A DNA stretch of 64,000 nucleotides, taken from positions 5,091,713 to 5,155,712 of the forward strand of contig CM041201.1 of NCBI GenBank assembly GCA_023078555.1. Direction: 5' to 3'. The stretch is from Ulva prolifera (lineage: Eukaryota > Chlorophyta > Ulvophyceae > Ulvales > Ulvaceae). This document shows positions 1 to 11,562 of the stretch, piece after piece (position 1 is the first letter of the stretch; the number at the start of each line of letters is the position of its first letter). The translations under genes and the position numbers were made by a program. Below the pieces are notes generated by a model. That model was not told where the DNA came from. It did not search any database and worked only from the letters and a program-made list of their open reading frames with translations.

Positions 1-2513
1 CTCCAATGACATCCGTGCAATTGTTGGGCAAACACCTTTGACTGCGACACATCGAGTGCGTTGCAAGCGCCGCGCGTGCGCTCGGAACTACTTGCTGGAG
101 TCGCTCCGCTGGTCGCCACAATTCTGTCACTAACGCCGCACATTACTGACTTTGATCCATCTAAAAACTGCTTGGAGCTGCTGCTGTGATCCCCGGAGGC
201 CGCCGCGGGTCTGGATTTGCCAAACGACAATCGATCAAGCCATGTCTTCGCGCGATGAAGTCGTGCCATGTTTGAACGACTCCAAATGCAGCCCCTGCAC
301 ACAAAATAATGTCCGGTGTCAGTCACAGACGCGTAAAGAGGTAGGTGCGCATGTGCGCTGATACGTAGCAGCGTTCATGAATTCAACAATTCAACAACTC
401 CCAGGTGCTTGCGCAATTGCGTCACGTCGTGCATGGACTCGACAGGCCCGGGCTGGTGGCATCGCGGTGGACATAGAGTCACACGCCCAAAATCAGCTCT
501 ATTATGATTCAGAAGGCAGCGGGCTAGATATTGCTCTGGAGCGCGGGTATGTGGGCGCGTTCCCCTCGCAAGTAGAGCCCAAGCTCGTGGCCAGGTTTGA
601 ATCATGGGGTCCACACAAAACATCCATGTCATGATATCACATTACATGGCAATTACCTATCTTCACGTGCATATCATTATTCGGTTGAGTCATCAAGCAT
701 GGCAGAGCATAGCAGCTGTGATTGTGGCACCCGAACGTACTTGCAGTTTGAAGCAAGTTTCTGAGGCCCTCAGCTGCCAGTACAAGGCAGGATACGCAGA
801 GCCACTTGTGTTACATATGCTCGTGAAGACGAAGTGGGGCCGCACTGCAGCGCAGCGCGAAATCTAGGTTTGAGTCCAAGTTAATGCTGTGCATGCATCC
901 GTTCAGCAGGTACACGGTCGTGACCAAAGGCTTGATCACTTACTGAAAGCTCATATCCACGCATGCGAGCTTTCAAAACCTTGTTTTAGATGTTCGTATT
1001 CGTTTTCGATCAGCAACCGCAGCCAAGGACCCGACGCGGCGGAGGTGCCATGCTGACGTGGCCACGCGTGTTGCACTGCATGTATCTCGAGATAGCGAGT
1101 CCTGGCTGTGCGGTAGGTTGCGAGCACTACGTCTGCAGGCAGCATCGCAGGAAGGAACGCTGCAATGTGTGTATGCAACACAACCCCGACATGGGCACCC
1201 CAACAACCACTGCTACATATACATTCTTGGAGTAAACATTGAAGTTGCTCTGTGCAGGTCAAATTGCAGAGCTCTGTAACTAGTTAAATGGTCCAACAGT
1301 ACAATTGAAACTGCTTGACTGAAACAGCAGAAATATCCGATTTGGGACCATGCGCGTATGCACATATGCTTGAGTTTCTCCTCCCGTGCTGTGCATGGGG
1401 GCTTTCGGGGACCAGCTTTGTATCTTGATGCTGCCGTTAAAGTTGACAGCAAAGTTGCTGGTCAAGCTATAGCTGTTGTTGGGAAATTTTGAAACCGCCG
1501 ACTGGCCATAGCATTGTTGCATGGAAAACGAAAGGGATGCAGATGGTCCCTCCGCACACTACCCCAGGCCGGCAGCACTGCGCGCAGAACCTCCATGCCT
1601 TTCGTTTCTTACAAGGCTCTCACATGTCAGCCGGACACTCCGACCCTGAGCAGTCAGCTCGAGCAGTGCTGCCACCGACGGCGCGGGCTGGCCAGAGTCC
1701 GAGAGCCGAGTAGTGGGCACTTACAAATGATAGCACCAGGCAGGTCGAGAGGGGTGGCCACCGAAAGGTGAGATGTCGGTGGACAGGGCCACGAGTCCCA
1801 GTGACATGCATGTGTGGCATGCCAGCAGCAGGCAAGTACTACGGGCTTGGCGGGCCACCGCGCGGCAGAGTGTCGTGCAGAGGCCGCGCATCGACAACTG
1901 AAGGTACTGCCGTCTGGAGGCTGCGCCACACCCTGCCACGTCAGCAACCCTATTGAGAAACGCACTGTTTCATGCCAAAACCGCCCATACAGATATGCAA
2001 CATGGTTACCAGGGCGGAGGCACCTGGGCCAGTGCCCCCGTGTTTGCTGCACTCATGCTTGTGCCGGTCAGCAGCCTCTGCCGCAAAGCTCGGGCAGCAC
2101 AAGCTCAACATCCGGCAGCCCCGGAGCGGCAGACCACGCTCGACACCGGTACCATCAACGAGGGCACACTGTGCCAGCGCCACAAGGAACAGGCGCCCTG
2201 CATCCACGAAATCTGTGTAGTGTTGAAACACCATGTCGCCATGGCGGGATCATGCAATCTAAAGTCGATCAGCATTTACTTTGCCATGTCCTTATCGGAC
2301 CTTTCAGTGGTGCTGAGCTCAGCTGAGTGCAACATCCTCCAGGAGATTCGATCCTAACATGGGGCATGAAGGGGAGGTATGCACGGGTTCAGAGTGAGAC
2401 ACCACCTGCAGGTGCATTAGCGTCAGTGGGCTCAGATGCGAGCATCACGGTGCTGACCAGATCCTGCAGCGGGGCCCATGAGCAAGGTGCTGCAATAGAT
2501 CTCGAGGCGTACC

Positions 2514-2690
2514 TGGGTCAGAATATAGCTCCAGTCGTGGATCAAGTGGCATAGCCACATGAAGCTTCGCATCATGGTCCCTCGAGACCTTCGAGGCCAC
2601 CACCATGTGACCGCTCGCACTGGACTGGGCGCTCCCGTCGCCTAGCTGCGTGCGCAACGTCCCGTGACCATGACGCGACGTAGCTGGCAT
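2514..2690 (-). other. Possible first coding exon, unknown gene
   Basis: Reading down from an ATG at 2690 there is an open frame of about 58 codons starting MPATSRHGHGTLRTQLGD. It ends at a good donor (CCCAG followed by GTACGC). The residue mix looks protein-like, but I recognise no family, and I could not find the next exon in a matching phase. It may be a chance frame. Confidence 0.2.
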
Positions 2691-3122
2691 TAAAAGAGTT
2701 GTCTGAGCTTATCTAGATCTAGATATCTATGTAGATGTGTGAAGTCGATGGGTGCTCAACTCACCCGGGCTGAAGTTCCTCGAGTGTAGCGACGAGCACT
2801 ATCAACGCTGATGTCCGTCGAACTGTTCAGCAGAAGCAGATCTGAATCAGATTGTGTTCCTGTGCACAAACGGAACAAGATCTGACTGCAACGGACGAGT
2901 CTCATCCACGCGAAATGCGAGGGCAGACCGATGCCGTAAACCGGTGTCACGTTCTCCGGAGCATGCAGCCGCAGGTGCTTGAGCAGCCCACATGGCCTGC
3001 AGAAGCAGCATTGTTCTCAGAGGCCCGACTTCGAATCTTCGGAACGACTTCAGATGTCACCAGAGTTGACGCATTATACGGACTGAGATGAGATATGGCT
3101 GCGTCATCGTTCGTCCTGAACT

Positions 3123-3184
3123 GTCGGGTACCCGACCGTGTGCACTGGCGCCGACATGTCGGCAATCATGTCGCGACATGATTG
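3123..3184. repeat. Cluster of three perfect palindromes
   Basis: Three perfect inverted repeats lie within 62 bases: a 14-mer GTCGGGTACCCGAC (3123-3136), a 12-mer CCGACATGTCGG (3151-3162) and, directly abutting it, a 22-mer (3163-3184) whose half-site is CAATCATGTCG. The last two share the core CGACATG. No gene could be assigned nearby. Confidence 0.85.
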
Positions 3185-4349
3185 CATGCACCTGGAGGCA
3201 GGTGCAGGCGAATCTCCCCGCCTACCTGGGGCTCCGTGCATACGCACAACATGCTGGCAAACAGCAGAGGAATGCGCCCAATTGTGGGGCAGGCATCGCG
3301 AAGACCATCGTCTTGAATGGCGCAGTGAGTGCTTGCACATAGCCTGTGTCCTCCACTTGGTTTGATGCTCAGGCTGACGTAGGCTGACGTCCAGGGGGCA
3401 CAGTCGTTGGTGTCAGCTAGGCGGGGTGATTTGCTGTTGCAGTGCTGCTGCTCTTTGCACATGTGCGACACACACACATTGGAGTGTGCCCCTGCCCCCC
3501 ACCACAGAGAGCTAACAGAGAAGTACCTTACTGTGCTCCTCGAGCCACAGCCAGCATGGTCGCAGTGGCGTCATGCTATTGTATACAATAGAGTGACCAT
3601 GTCAGGTTATAGCACGCAATCGGCCGCAGAGCAGCCACGATGCAGGCAGACCATCATTTGTGTAGAAAACGCATGGCATTTTGATTCGTGTGCGACAAGG
3701 ACGGAGAGGTAGGCATACTAAAGCACAGGACACACATAAGCCCAGTCCTGCTCCCAGCGGCGCCGCACGCACCCGGATCCCCGGCCGCAGTCGAAGTGAC
3801 GAAACACAATCACCCCCCGCCCTCACAGGGCGCCTACACACTGCGGGGGGGTCCAGCCCCTCAAACCCTATCCCCTCCCCGTCCTCTCACACGTGAAGCC
3901 TTAGCCCAACCCCTGCACCGTCGCACACTGCAACCAGCCAGCCTTGCTGCCTGCCGATAATATCCTAAGCATGGCAAGACAACTCCTGGCATTGCAGCCG
4001 CCAAGGAAGCCGTGGGCCGAGCAGTTTCTGAGAGCCAAACGGCGGAAAGTGGTCGGAGACGGTGCCAGGTGGTTGTTGGCCATCAGGCCTGAGGTCTTCG
4101 GGACCAATATCTGTGAGACCAATTATGCATACTTGGGGGTGATAAATGCATAAAGAGCTGCAGACCACCTGTGGCCTGGTGGTTCACAGTTCTGCTCACT
4201 GCATGAATTCTGCTCCGTTGCACAGCAGGCCACATGACCAGACACAGGGATGCAAATACCTCCATGTGTGGGGTGCGGTTCGGGTGGTTGTTGCAAGGAT
4301 AACGGTGGCGAGGCGGGAAGCCCCGCGGAAGCATCAAGCAGATTCGGGT

Positions 4350-4350
<1 letters not shown>

Positions 4351-4400
<50 letters not shown>
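4351..4400. repeat. (GT)25 microsatellite
   Basis: Uninterrupted GT dinucleotide repeat, 25 units. It creates artificial Val-Cys and Thr-His runs in overlapping open frames. It lies in the gene-poor left end. Confidence 0.98.
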
Positions 4401-4403
<3 letters not shown>

Positions 4404-5860
4404 TGGCGGACAAGGAGCGTTGGTGCACTTCAAGATATTGCTGTTAAGCTGCATCTGAGTGGCTGGGGTGACCTGACTATGCTTCACTTTGGGGACAGGG
4501 CCGATGCGATCAGGATGCGACATGTGAATGTGCGGCGTCAGTTGCGTCTCCGGCGTCTTCTGTGCAACAGAGAGGCACCTACGCTGACACAGTGAGGTGT
4601 ACGGGGCAACACTGATACGACCTGTAACGGCAGGGAAGCTTGCGCTACCGAATCCTATTGGGAAGAATGACATGCAGGAGAGATACATTACAATTTTTGC
4701 TCTGCGCCGGGCAAGTCACGCTGCCCTGTTCTTACACCGAAGCGCACACGAATTGGTACTGAGAAGCAGAGGCGGCCATCCACGCCACGCGGAAGTCCCA
4801 CCAGGGCATCACCATGATACCTGACATACATGCCATGCACAAGCAAAAAGAAAGCTCCATGGGCAAGTGGCGGCAGAACACCTGTCTGCAGACTAGCACA
4901 AGGAAAAGGCCGCGAGCCAATATGACTGCCTACATGATGGAACTTGCACAGGACCATAAATGTACGTGAACGGTAAATAAATCGAACATGCTGCCAACGG
5001 CCTGATGTGACCTTAATTCTCACCACTAATCGAGGTACAACAATCCCAGCCAATAACAACTGCTGACTTGAAGTCAAGCATGGCTTGGTGCTCACATGAC
5101 TCGATGCACGCATTTGCTATTGCGTGAATTGCGGCCGGTCCCATAGCTGCACTAACACCACAAGGACTGCTAAGGTAGCGCCCAGAGCAGGCATGTGATG
5201 TGGGCCAAGACAGCGTCAGGACAATGTTTTTGCACACCGTTCTCATCTCCCTTCGTCACCCGCTGTGATGGTCTGTGAACTCCGTCAGTGACATGCACTT
5301 CAGACCTTGTAATACTGAGGCAACGACTGAAGCTGAGGTAACGACCTTGTGAAATGTACAGCATGTACCAGGACCTGTCCACAAGGAAGCGGTAGATGAC
5401 GTGGGGCTGCAAGATTGGCACAGCTGCAGCCCAGGCCCGCGCAGGTGGACTGAGCAAACTTGGGCGCGCAAGGCCACAGTCCCGCACCACCCAGCAAGAT
5501 GTATCGCCTGTGCTGGGACGGAAAAGCTATGTACAGTTTGGGAAACACGGTCACTCCCCCAGCTCCTTTTGACAAACCAAGATGTATTCGCCAGTACGAA
5601 CCACCTCCTCCATCTGCTCACCTGCGCAGCCGTTCTGCACAACAACGCAGCCATTGCTTGTGAGGTGCAGGGCGCCCACACTGGGCATTCACCTCCGGCG
5701 TGAGCAGGCAGTCAATGGCAGTATCACACGTGGGCTGGGATATCACAGCACAGCGCCTCGTTAGATCTGCTGTCTGCCGAGAGCTTTGGCTCAGCACACA
5801 ACGCTCTGGGAACAACAAGGCCACGGCGGGGAGGCGAGGTATACGGGATCGAGCAGGTAC

Positions 5861-8800
5861 TCAGGAGCAGGGCTGCACCTTCATGAACTGCTGGAAAGCT
5901 GCGTTGCAGCCTTGCTCCATGCGCTCGTGCAGCTCCATGAAGATACAGATTGCACTGCAGAGCACCTGCACGGGTGCTAAGTGTTGGGTAGATGACTGAC
6001 CCATGCACGCAGGCCATCAGCTTCGATGGTGCCGACCAAGAATGAGACTACTTCCGTCTATTGCTGATACCCCGCAACGGACGGAATATCCCGAGCGCGC
6101 CAGACGTTTAGTGCACGTACGACCGCGAGCTATCCCATATGACATCGCCAGCAGAACGTGCATGCAAGCAGGCCGAGCCCCCTCAACATCAGCAGCAAGG
6201 GATTGGTCACATCAGGCATAGATGTGAAATGATGTGACGATGAATGCAAACGTGTTTCAGCTTGTAGAGATGAAGCAACAAGCATCACTGTCACGCCACG
6301 TGGGGTCAAGCCTGCCGTGGTGGACTGAGACCTGCCACAGCATACCTCCCTTGACTGTGGATCGTTCAGCAGCCACTTCTCTTCCCCTTCGACATCAAGC
6401 TTGATGAAGTCCAGCCGCTTTGTTGAGGCCATATCCTGCACGCAGGACGCGCACATGTAGAAACCTGATCCCTCATATGGGTCATCGGAGCATGGCCTTG
6501 TGTGGCCGTGCCAAAGTGCATCTGCGCTACTGTGGCAGATGGCGCGGGTCCCAGAGATGCCCCGACACAAGAGCCGCTACACTGGGAGCGCCGACAGCAA
6601 ACCTGGATTTGGGCCAATGTGCGCGTCTCTACTTCGTATGTCACTGTATCCTCCTGCTTGCGGCCATTGTGGTCGACCCGGAAGCCCCAGTACTCTGAGC
6701 CCCGGCCTTTGAAGGTCAGGGTGCTCTTTTCCTCCGCAGTCGCAGTGTCCACTAGCGCTGCATGAACTGGCATGACGACGTGCGGCAGCGAGGCCACATT
6801 CGCTTGCAGCACCTGCATGAACGCTGGTGGGTGGCAGGGGCAGCGGGGTCTCACTGTGCGAATGCTCTCTCATGCAATACGTCTACTTCTCCAGGGACTT
6901 GGAAAGGAAGGAAGTAAAGCGCGCGCAAGGAATAATGGGCAACCTGCTTTGGTGCCTGCAGTGGGTGCGCTTTCCGAATCATGGCAGGCGGGCAATGCAG
7001 GATGAGGGCATGGTTCTTCAGCACGTTTCTCGAGAGGCTATGTCCAATTCCTGCCACATGCAGAGCGATCAGCATGGTAGCTGACGGTAGGGTCTGCGAC
7101 TTTGCAGCACCAATTAAGGATGATTGCTGGTCACACGATGGAGAATTGTAATTGGCGGCCGTGTGTCCGCTGTTAAGGGAGCATGATCCTTGTTAGCCGC
7201 GAGCTTAGTCCAGACGCCCCCTCCCCAGCACACATTCATACATGAGTGCACACATGCTCTGACGTTTTGTGTGGGGATATATACTGGTACAGCTAGTTAG
7301 GCTCTGGTGCTTGATCGCACGCATGAAGTTGCCAGTGTGTCGAGACTTTCCTCACATCCTTTTAGTATACCACATACACATACACAGACGGGGTGGCGAA
7401 AGTGCACGCACCTGGGCAGTCTCTGGATTGGCTTCCACGGACAGCACCTGACCATTCCCCATGATCAGCTGCGAAAAGAGCAGCGTGGCCATGCCAATGT
7501 TGGCCCCTGCATCTAGGAACGTTGCTGGGCGGCCGATGGGCAAGTACTTGGAAAGCTTAGCCATGAACCCAAAGTCGCCCCCGCAGTAAACCTGCATCAT
7601 AGCCATGTAATCACCACGTGACCCACAGAGGTGCAGGCAGTGGCAGCCTGGGGTGGCACACGCAACTCTGTGCTGCCCAATGCTGGAACTGGACGCTGGA
7701 TGGACATTCATCCACTGGGCCTGTGTTCACATTGGTCAAGTGTGCCACCTGGTACACAAATAATGACGGAATGCAAGATTGTGTGCCAGTCCTCGACTGT
7801 GCTGAGTAGGCCATGACCTCAGTGTGAAACAGCATAGCAATGTTGCGACCAGGAAGTGTCCCAAAAGTATAAGGGGCTTAAGTGCAATGGATTGAGACCG
7901 GCTCGAAACCTTCTTTGAGAGGTCTCGGGTTCGATTCTGCGTGGAATCTGGGGTATTGAATAGCCGATCGTGACCACCTCGCTTAGCACACGAGGAGGCC
8001 ATGTGAGGTGACAATAGGTGTCTGAAGGGGACTTCCAGGTGGTCTATGCCTCCGGCATGTGGCCCTGGTCATCTGGAGGTCAGTTCAGGATATGGCGAAA
8101 TGGTGTAATGTACTTCACTTCAAGAGTGACGAAAGTCATGCAGTTCAGTTGGAGGGAACCTCAGTTCTATAGCTGTAGTGCGCTACATAGGCCCGCAGTG
8201 CAGCTGAGATGCACACGAGGCATTGGCTGTCGTCCGCACACGGGTGGAGGGATACGCAGCAGCGGCACACTTGACCAGAGATGGACAACATTGACCGGTC
8301 TCCGCACCTGTAGGAAAACTGCATGATCGGTTGAGCTCGGCCTGAGGGTCACATTCACTCGTGAATTCATAGCCTTCTGTAGTTCCAGGGGGTGGAAATC
8401 TTCGATAAAGTGCTCGCATGCACTGACATCAATTGTAACCGCATCCATCTGTCGGAACTCATTTGATGGCGGTTTGTACTGCTTCTGGGTGGGTACATGC
8501 AGGACTGAGCACCCACCCTGCAGGTTTCCTGCAACAAATTGAGGCCAGCGAATGCATCTGGTGTAGAAGGGTAGCAGCAGGTTTCGGCTCCGTTCACTCA
8601 GCTCATGTGGTGGATCTCCTATGCACTTGTGCCCAGCGAAGACACCTGCATGATACTATGATACTCACACGTTCCGGTTCCAGATGCTAAATTGAAATCC
8701 GCACTACTGTTCAATTAACCGTTCTGTAGCCTTGCGTTGGTACGCCTTGTATGGTTGGGATTTGCATGGATGGCCCTGATGCAAGCAGCCTCTGTGACTG

Positions 8801-9042
8801 AAGGCGGACGAAATAACAAGGCACGTGTTCATAAATGGAGACCGCGCGACCAGGTATCAGGCAAAATCGCTGTTGTCACGCACGTCATCACTTTCACTTG
8901 CACCACACAGCTCATTGCACGCACCCACGTCTCGGCGAATAGCTGCATGTGGTGACTCGCGGAGACTGATGACAGTGATCACAGCTGAGATCAACACGGC
9001 ACTTATCGAAGCGATAGCAGTGAAAGGCACCACCCAATTCAT
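5861..9042 (-). CDS. FkbM-type SAM methyltransferase, membrane-anchored
   Basis: The gene likely encodes a SAM-dependent methyltransferase of the FkbM family; the acceptor (sugar or other hydroxyl) cannot be told. Exons, reading down: 9042-8929 (end uncertain), 8448-8308, 7591-7412, 6812-6603, 6435-6346 and 5965-5861, about 279 residues. Exon 1 gives MNWVVPFTAI followed by a hydrophobic stretch, a likely signal anchor for Golgi or secretory membranes. The SAM-binding loop FLDAGANIGMATLLFSQ and the following acidic VEANPET are in the third exon. The fifth exon holds DFIKLDVEGEE, the family's hallmark motif. The last exon ends MELHERMEQGC and a stop at 5861. Exons 2-6 join cleanly in phase 0. 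The exon 1/2 junction is less certain, and a small exon may be missing between 8450 and 8900. The gene is divergent from PRA1. Confidence 0.8.
7871..7952 (+). other. tRNA-like relic inside an intron
   Basis: Within an intron of the methyltransferase gene, on the opposite strand, AGTGCAATGGATT resembles a tRNA A box and GGGTTCGATTCTGC is a near-match to the B box GGTTCGANTCC. Between them is CTCGAAA, like a Ser anticodon loop. The T stem pairs poorly and I could not close an acceptor stem, so this is not a working tRNA. A decayed tRNA copy or a tRNA-derived SINE head are both possible. Confidence 0.3.
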
Positions 9043-10560
9043 TGCGACGGCACCGACAGCAAGGCCGCAGGCTCACGCGGGCGGAGCGTTTGCGATTGCG
9101 CAGTTCTGCGTGCGGGGCCAATCGATGTCAAACAATGCATTCCAAACCGCCTATGATCATGACTATGCCGACTGGGGCTGATCTCAGATGCAGCTTCGAC
9201 GCCGAGATACTCCACGACGGCAGCCCGTGAAAATGTGCACGCGTCAGGAACAAAACAGATCGGAGCCATCGACCACAGGCAGCCCGGTCACGGTCGCACT
9301 CGGCCTGCGTTGAACGGCTCAACTGCGTCGAGTCCATGGACATCTGTGCGTGGCGACTTCATGCATGTGCTGCCGAGGCAAAACGCCGAAAAGTTGCAAA
9401 AATCTGAGATTGTACCCAAGGGCCTCGATCTCAGCCACTCAAAGGCATGCACAACACACATCAGCGCGCCTGGCTGCCTGCTGGGCGGTCGCACGCGCGA
9501 CCTTGCCCGCTTTGTGGCGGTGTCGGCACTGGCTTGCCGTTCGCCCAAATGGCTGGCCTTGCGCTCGGCGTGCCACGACGTTGCCGTTCGCTCAAGTGGC
9601 TGGCCGTGTGTTTGCGTGTAGCCCGCCGTGGGAGGGAAACTGGCGGGTTTGGGCAGGGCGGGCTAGGGTTTAGGGGCTGGGGGTACGGGTGCACAGGTGA
9701 GCGGGGTGGTGTGCAGGTGGCGGCCAGCTGATGGGCGGGGTGGGTTTTGCCGGGGGTGCACATCGCAACGGGGTATCACTGTGGTCTAGACGCTGAGCCT
9801 ATGTAACCCATGCGCACTACGCATAACCTGTAAGCACTGTTCGCTGCATATTGTCAGCTGCACCAAGTGGTGGCCATAAGCATCAAGGCATTGCAGTAAG
9901 GCGCACACACATCACAGGGGTGCATGTTCTCTCCTGTGGTGTATGTGCGCCTCACATACATACATGTGTATGTTCGGTGTCCTTGGAATATATGGGCCCC
10001 GGTTAACGTTATAATATAATATTGCATGCCTAACATCCGGGCCCCAGTTGAACAACACTGTTCCGCTCCATCGCTGCGGATCAGGCCCTCGCAATTTTCA
10101 CGCGGCGTTTACAGGTTTACCCCGCTCTGTAGTGGCTGGGGCGCGGTGTGTCTGCTGCTCATTTATCCCCGTCTAGCCGATCAGCATGCATGCGGCGTCC
10201 TGCATCCTGTGCCCCGAAGCCACCTTCCGTGTTGAGGCACAATGCAGTGAGAAGACGATCCACCAGCTGTCGCTGATCGATGGCTGTACACGCACAAAAT
10301 TTCCTCATTCAGGGTCTTGTCGGAGTGCCTGTGGTCTCCTAATCTCCTCAGACAGATGCTAGATGCACTCGAGTGTTCTCTGCAGGCACAACTAAGACAT
10401 CGCCGCCTCACGTTTGCGTATGTTGTTCTGACCTTTTCTCCGAGCTTATTGCCTCATCGGTCTCGGCGTCAGTTCGGCGCGTGCAAACCTGCTGGCAGTG
10501 GCTCCCCGACCACGTAACTTCGCACTAAACAGACGTACGCGTTATCCTCCGACTGTTCTG

Positions 10561-10597
<37 letters not shown>

Positions 10598-10638
10598 CCC
10601 TACGCGCTGAACGCCGCTGCGTACAGGCGTCGGCCGTG
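9043..10638. other. Intergenic, shared 5' region of two divergent genes
   Basis: This lies between the methyltransferase start (minus) and the PRA1 start (plus). I see no gene. It holds a 25-base direct repeat with two mismatches (9534-9558 and 9581-9605), a telo-box-like TAGGGTTT at about 9664, and a (TA)15 tract just upstream of PRA1. Promoters of both genes should lie here, but no single element can be assigned. Confidence 0.6.
10565..10594. repeat. (TA)15 repeat ahead of the PRA1 start
   Basis: Thirty bases of alternating TA, ending TATAAA, 44 bases before the PRA1 ATG. It is either in the 5' leader or acts as an extended TATA-type element; the sequence cannot decide. Confidence 0.9.
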
Positions 10639-11453
10639 ATGGCTGATCCAGGAACTCTACCCGTAAGCGATTCAAAGTCAGCAGATCCAGGGGCTGATAG
10701 CGCTGCAGCAAGCGTAAGCTTGGAGTTTGAGCCGTCTACACAGCAAGCAAATATGGCTCAGGGGGGTGCTCTCACTCCGCCACCTACCGCTGTCTCTGGC
10801 GTGATGGGAATGGTTAGCTCTGCACGAGAGCGTGGCTCCAGGCTGTTGCAGACTCAGAAGCCCTGGGCAGAATTATTTGACAGAACTGCTTTCAGCAAGC
10901 CAGCAAGCTTGGGAGAAGCCACGAGCAGGTGAGTGAGCCTCCTGTACACTGATAACATGCCAGTATGTAATGTATGAAGTGGTCCACGTGCACCTGTCCT
11001 GTTGCATGCAGGCTTCAAAAGAACGCAATGCACTACCGGACAAACTATATGGTGTTCGTGGCAGCTATCATGGCCATGGCATTTGTGACCAATCCAGTGG
11101 CTCTTCTATGGACGGGCTTGCTTGGGGTGGGTTGGGTGTACCTGTTCCTCATCCGGACTCAACCTCTCGTCATCAATGGGCGAGAATATAGCGATCGAGA
11201 AAAGCTTATCGGCATGTCCGTATTATCGTTTGTCGTGATTTTTTTCTTGACAAATGTTGCTTCTGTTTTGCTCTACGGCGCATCACTCAGTGCAGCAATG
11301 ATTGCTGCACACGCCGCATTTCGGGAACCTGATGATCTTTTCCTGGACGAAGGCGCCACCAGCACCGACAACTTGTTTGGCAACGTGAACTTCCTTGCTG
11401 GTGCCCAGGCATATGCTCAAGGTCAACCTCAAGCTGGCAGCAACATGGTTTAA
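10639..11453 (+). CDS. PRA1 family protein (prenylated Rab acceptor)
   Basis: PRA1 proteins are small four-span membrane proteins of ER, Golgi and endosomes that bind prenylated Rab GTPases. There are two exons, 10639-10928 and 11012-11453, joined in phase (AG+G) to give 243 residues. The first about 85 residues are a soluble, Ser/Ala/Pro-rich head. KPWAELFDRTAFSKP leads into the PRA1 domain. Exon 2 carries RTNYMVFVAA, then the first hydrophobic hairpin (about residues 109-142), a short loop with LVINGREYSDREK, and a second hairpin (about 162-197). The hydrophilic tail includes the acidic EPDDLFLDEGA and the NLFGN motif. Start chosen at the first ATG of the frame, after the TA repeat. The gene lies tail to tail with a Rab7 gene. 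A TGTAA poly(A) signal follows at 11558. Confidence 0.93.
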
Positions 11454-11557
11454 GTGTCGATGGGTCATCACAGGACAGCCAGACACATACACGCGTTCGC
11501 CACTGTATCAGGACTGTTTGCGTATGTTAGTGAGTGTACGGAACACCAGCCTCCCTT

Positions 11558-11562
11558 TGTAA
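11558..11562 (+). terminator. Likely poly(A) signal of PRA1
   Basis: TGTAA, the usual chlorophyte poly(A) signal, 105 bases after the PRA1 stop. Confidence 0.5.

Larger units (their letters stand above)
1..5860. other. Left end, no gene recognised
   Basis: I could not recognise any protein family in this 5.9 kb on either strand. Open frames are short and mostly lack a convincing chain of splice sites. The region holds a 25-unit GT microsatellite (4351-4400), a cluster of perfect palindromes (3123-3184), a 16-base palindrome near 2710-2725, a telo-box-like AAACCCTA (about 3862) and one possible first exon on the minus strand (2690 down to about 2514). Part of it may be the 3' untranslated region of the methyltransferase gene that ends at 5861. 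Confidence 0.5.

Noticed and set aside
1814-2326. Plus-strand frame of 170 codons
   Set aside because: No motif, and three overlapping frames in the same place look equally poor.
4083-4688. Minus-strand frame of 201 codons containing a Thr-His run
   Set aside because: The run is just the GT microsatellite translated; the rest has no family resemblance.
9660-9680. TAGGGTTTAGGG as a telomere remnant
   Set aside because: Only about one and a half units; better called a telo-box-like promoter motif or chance.
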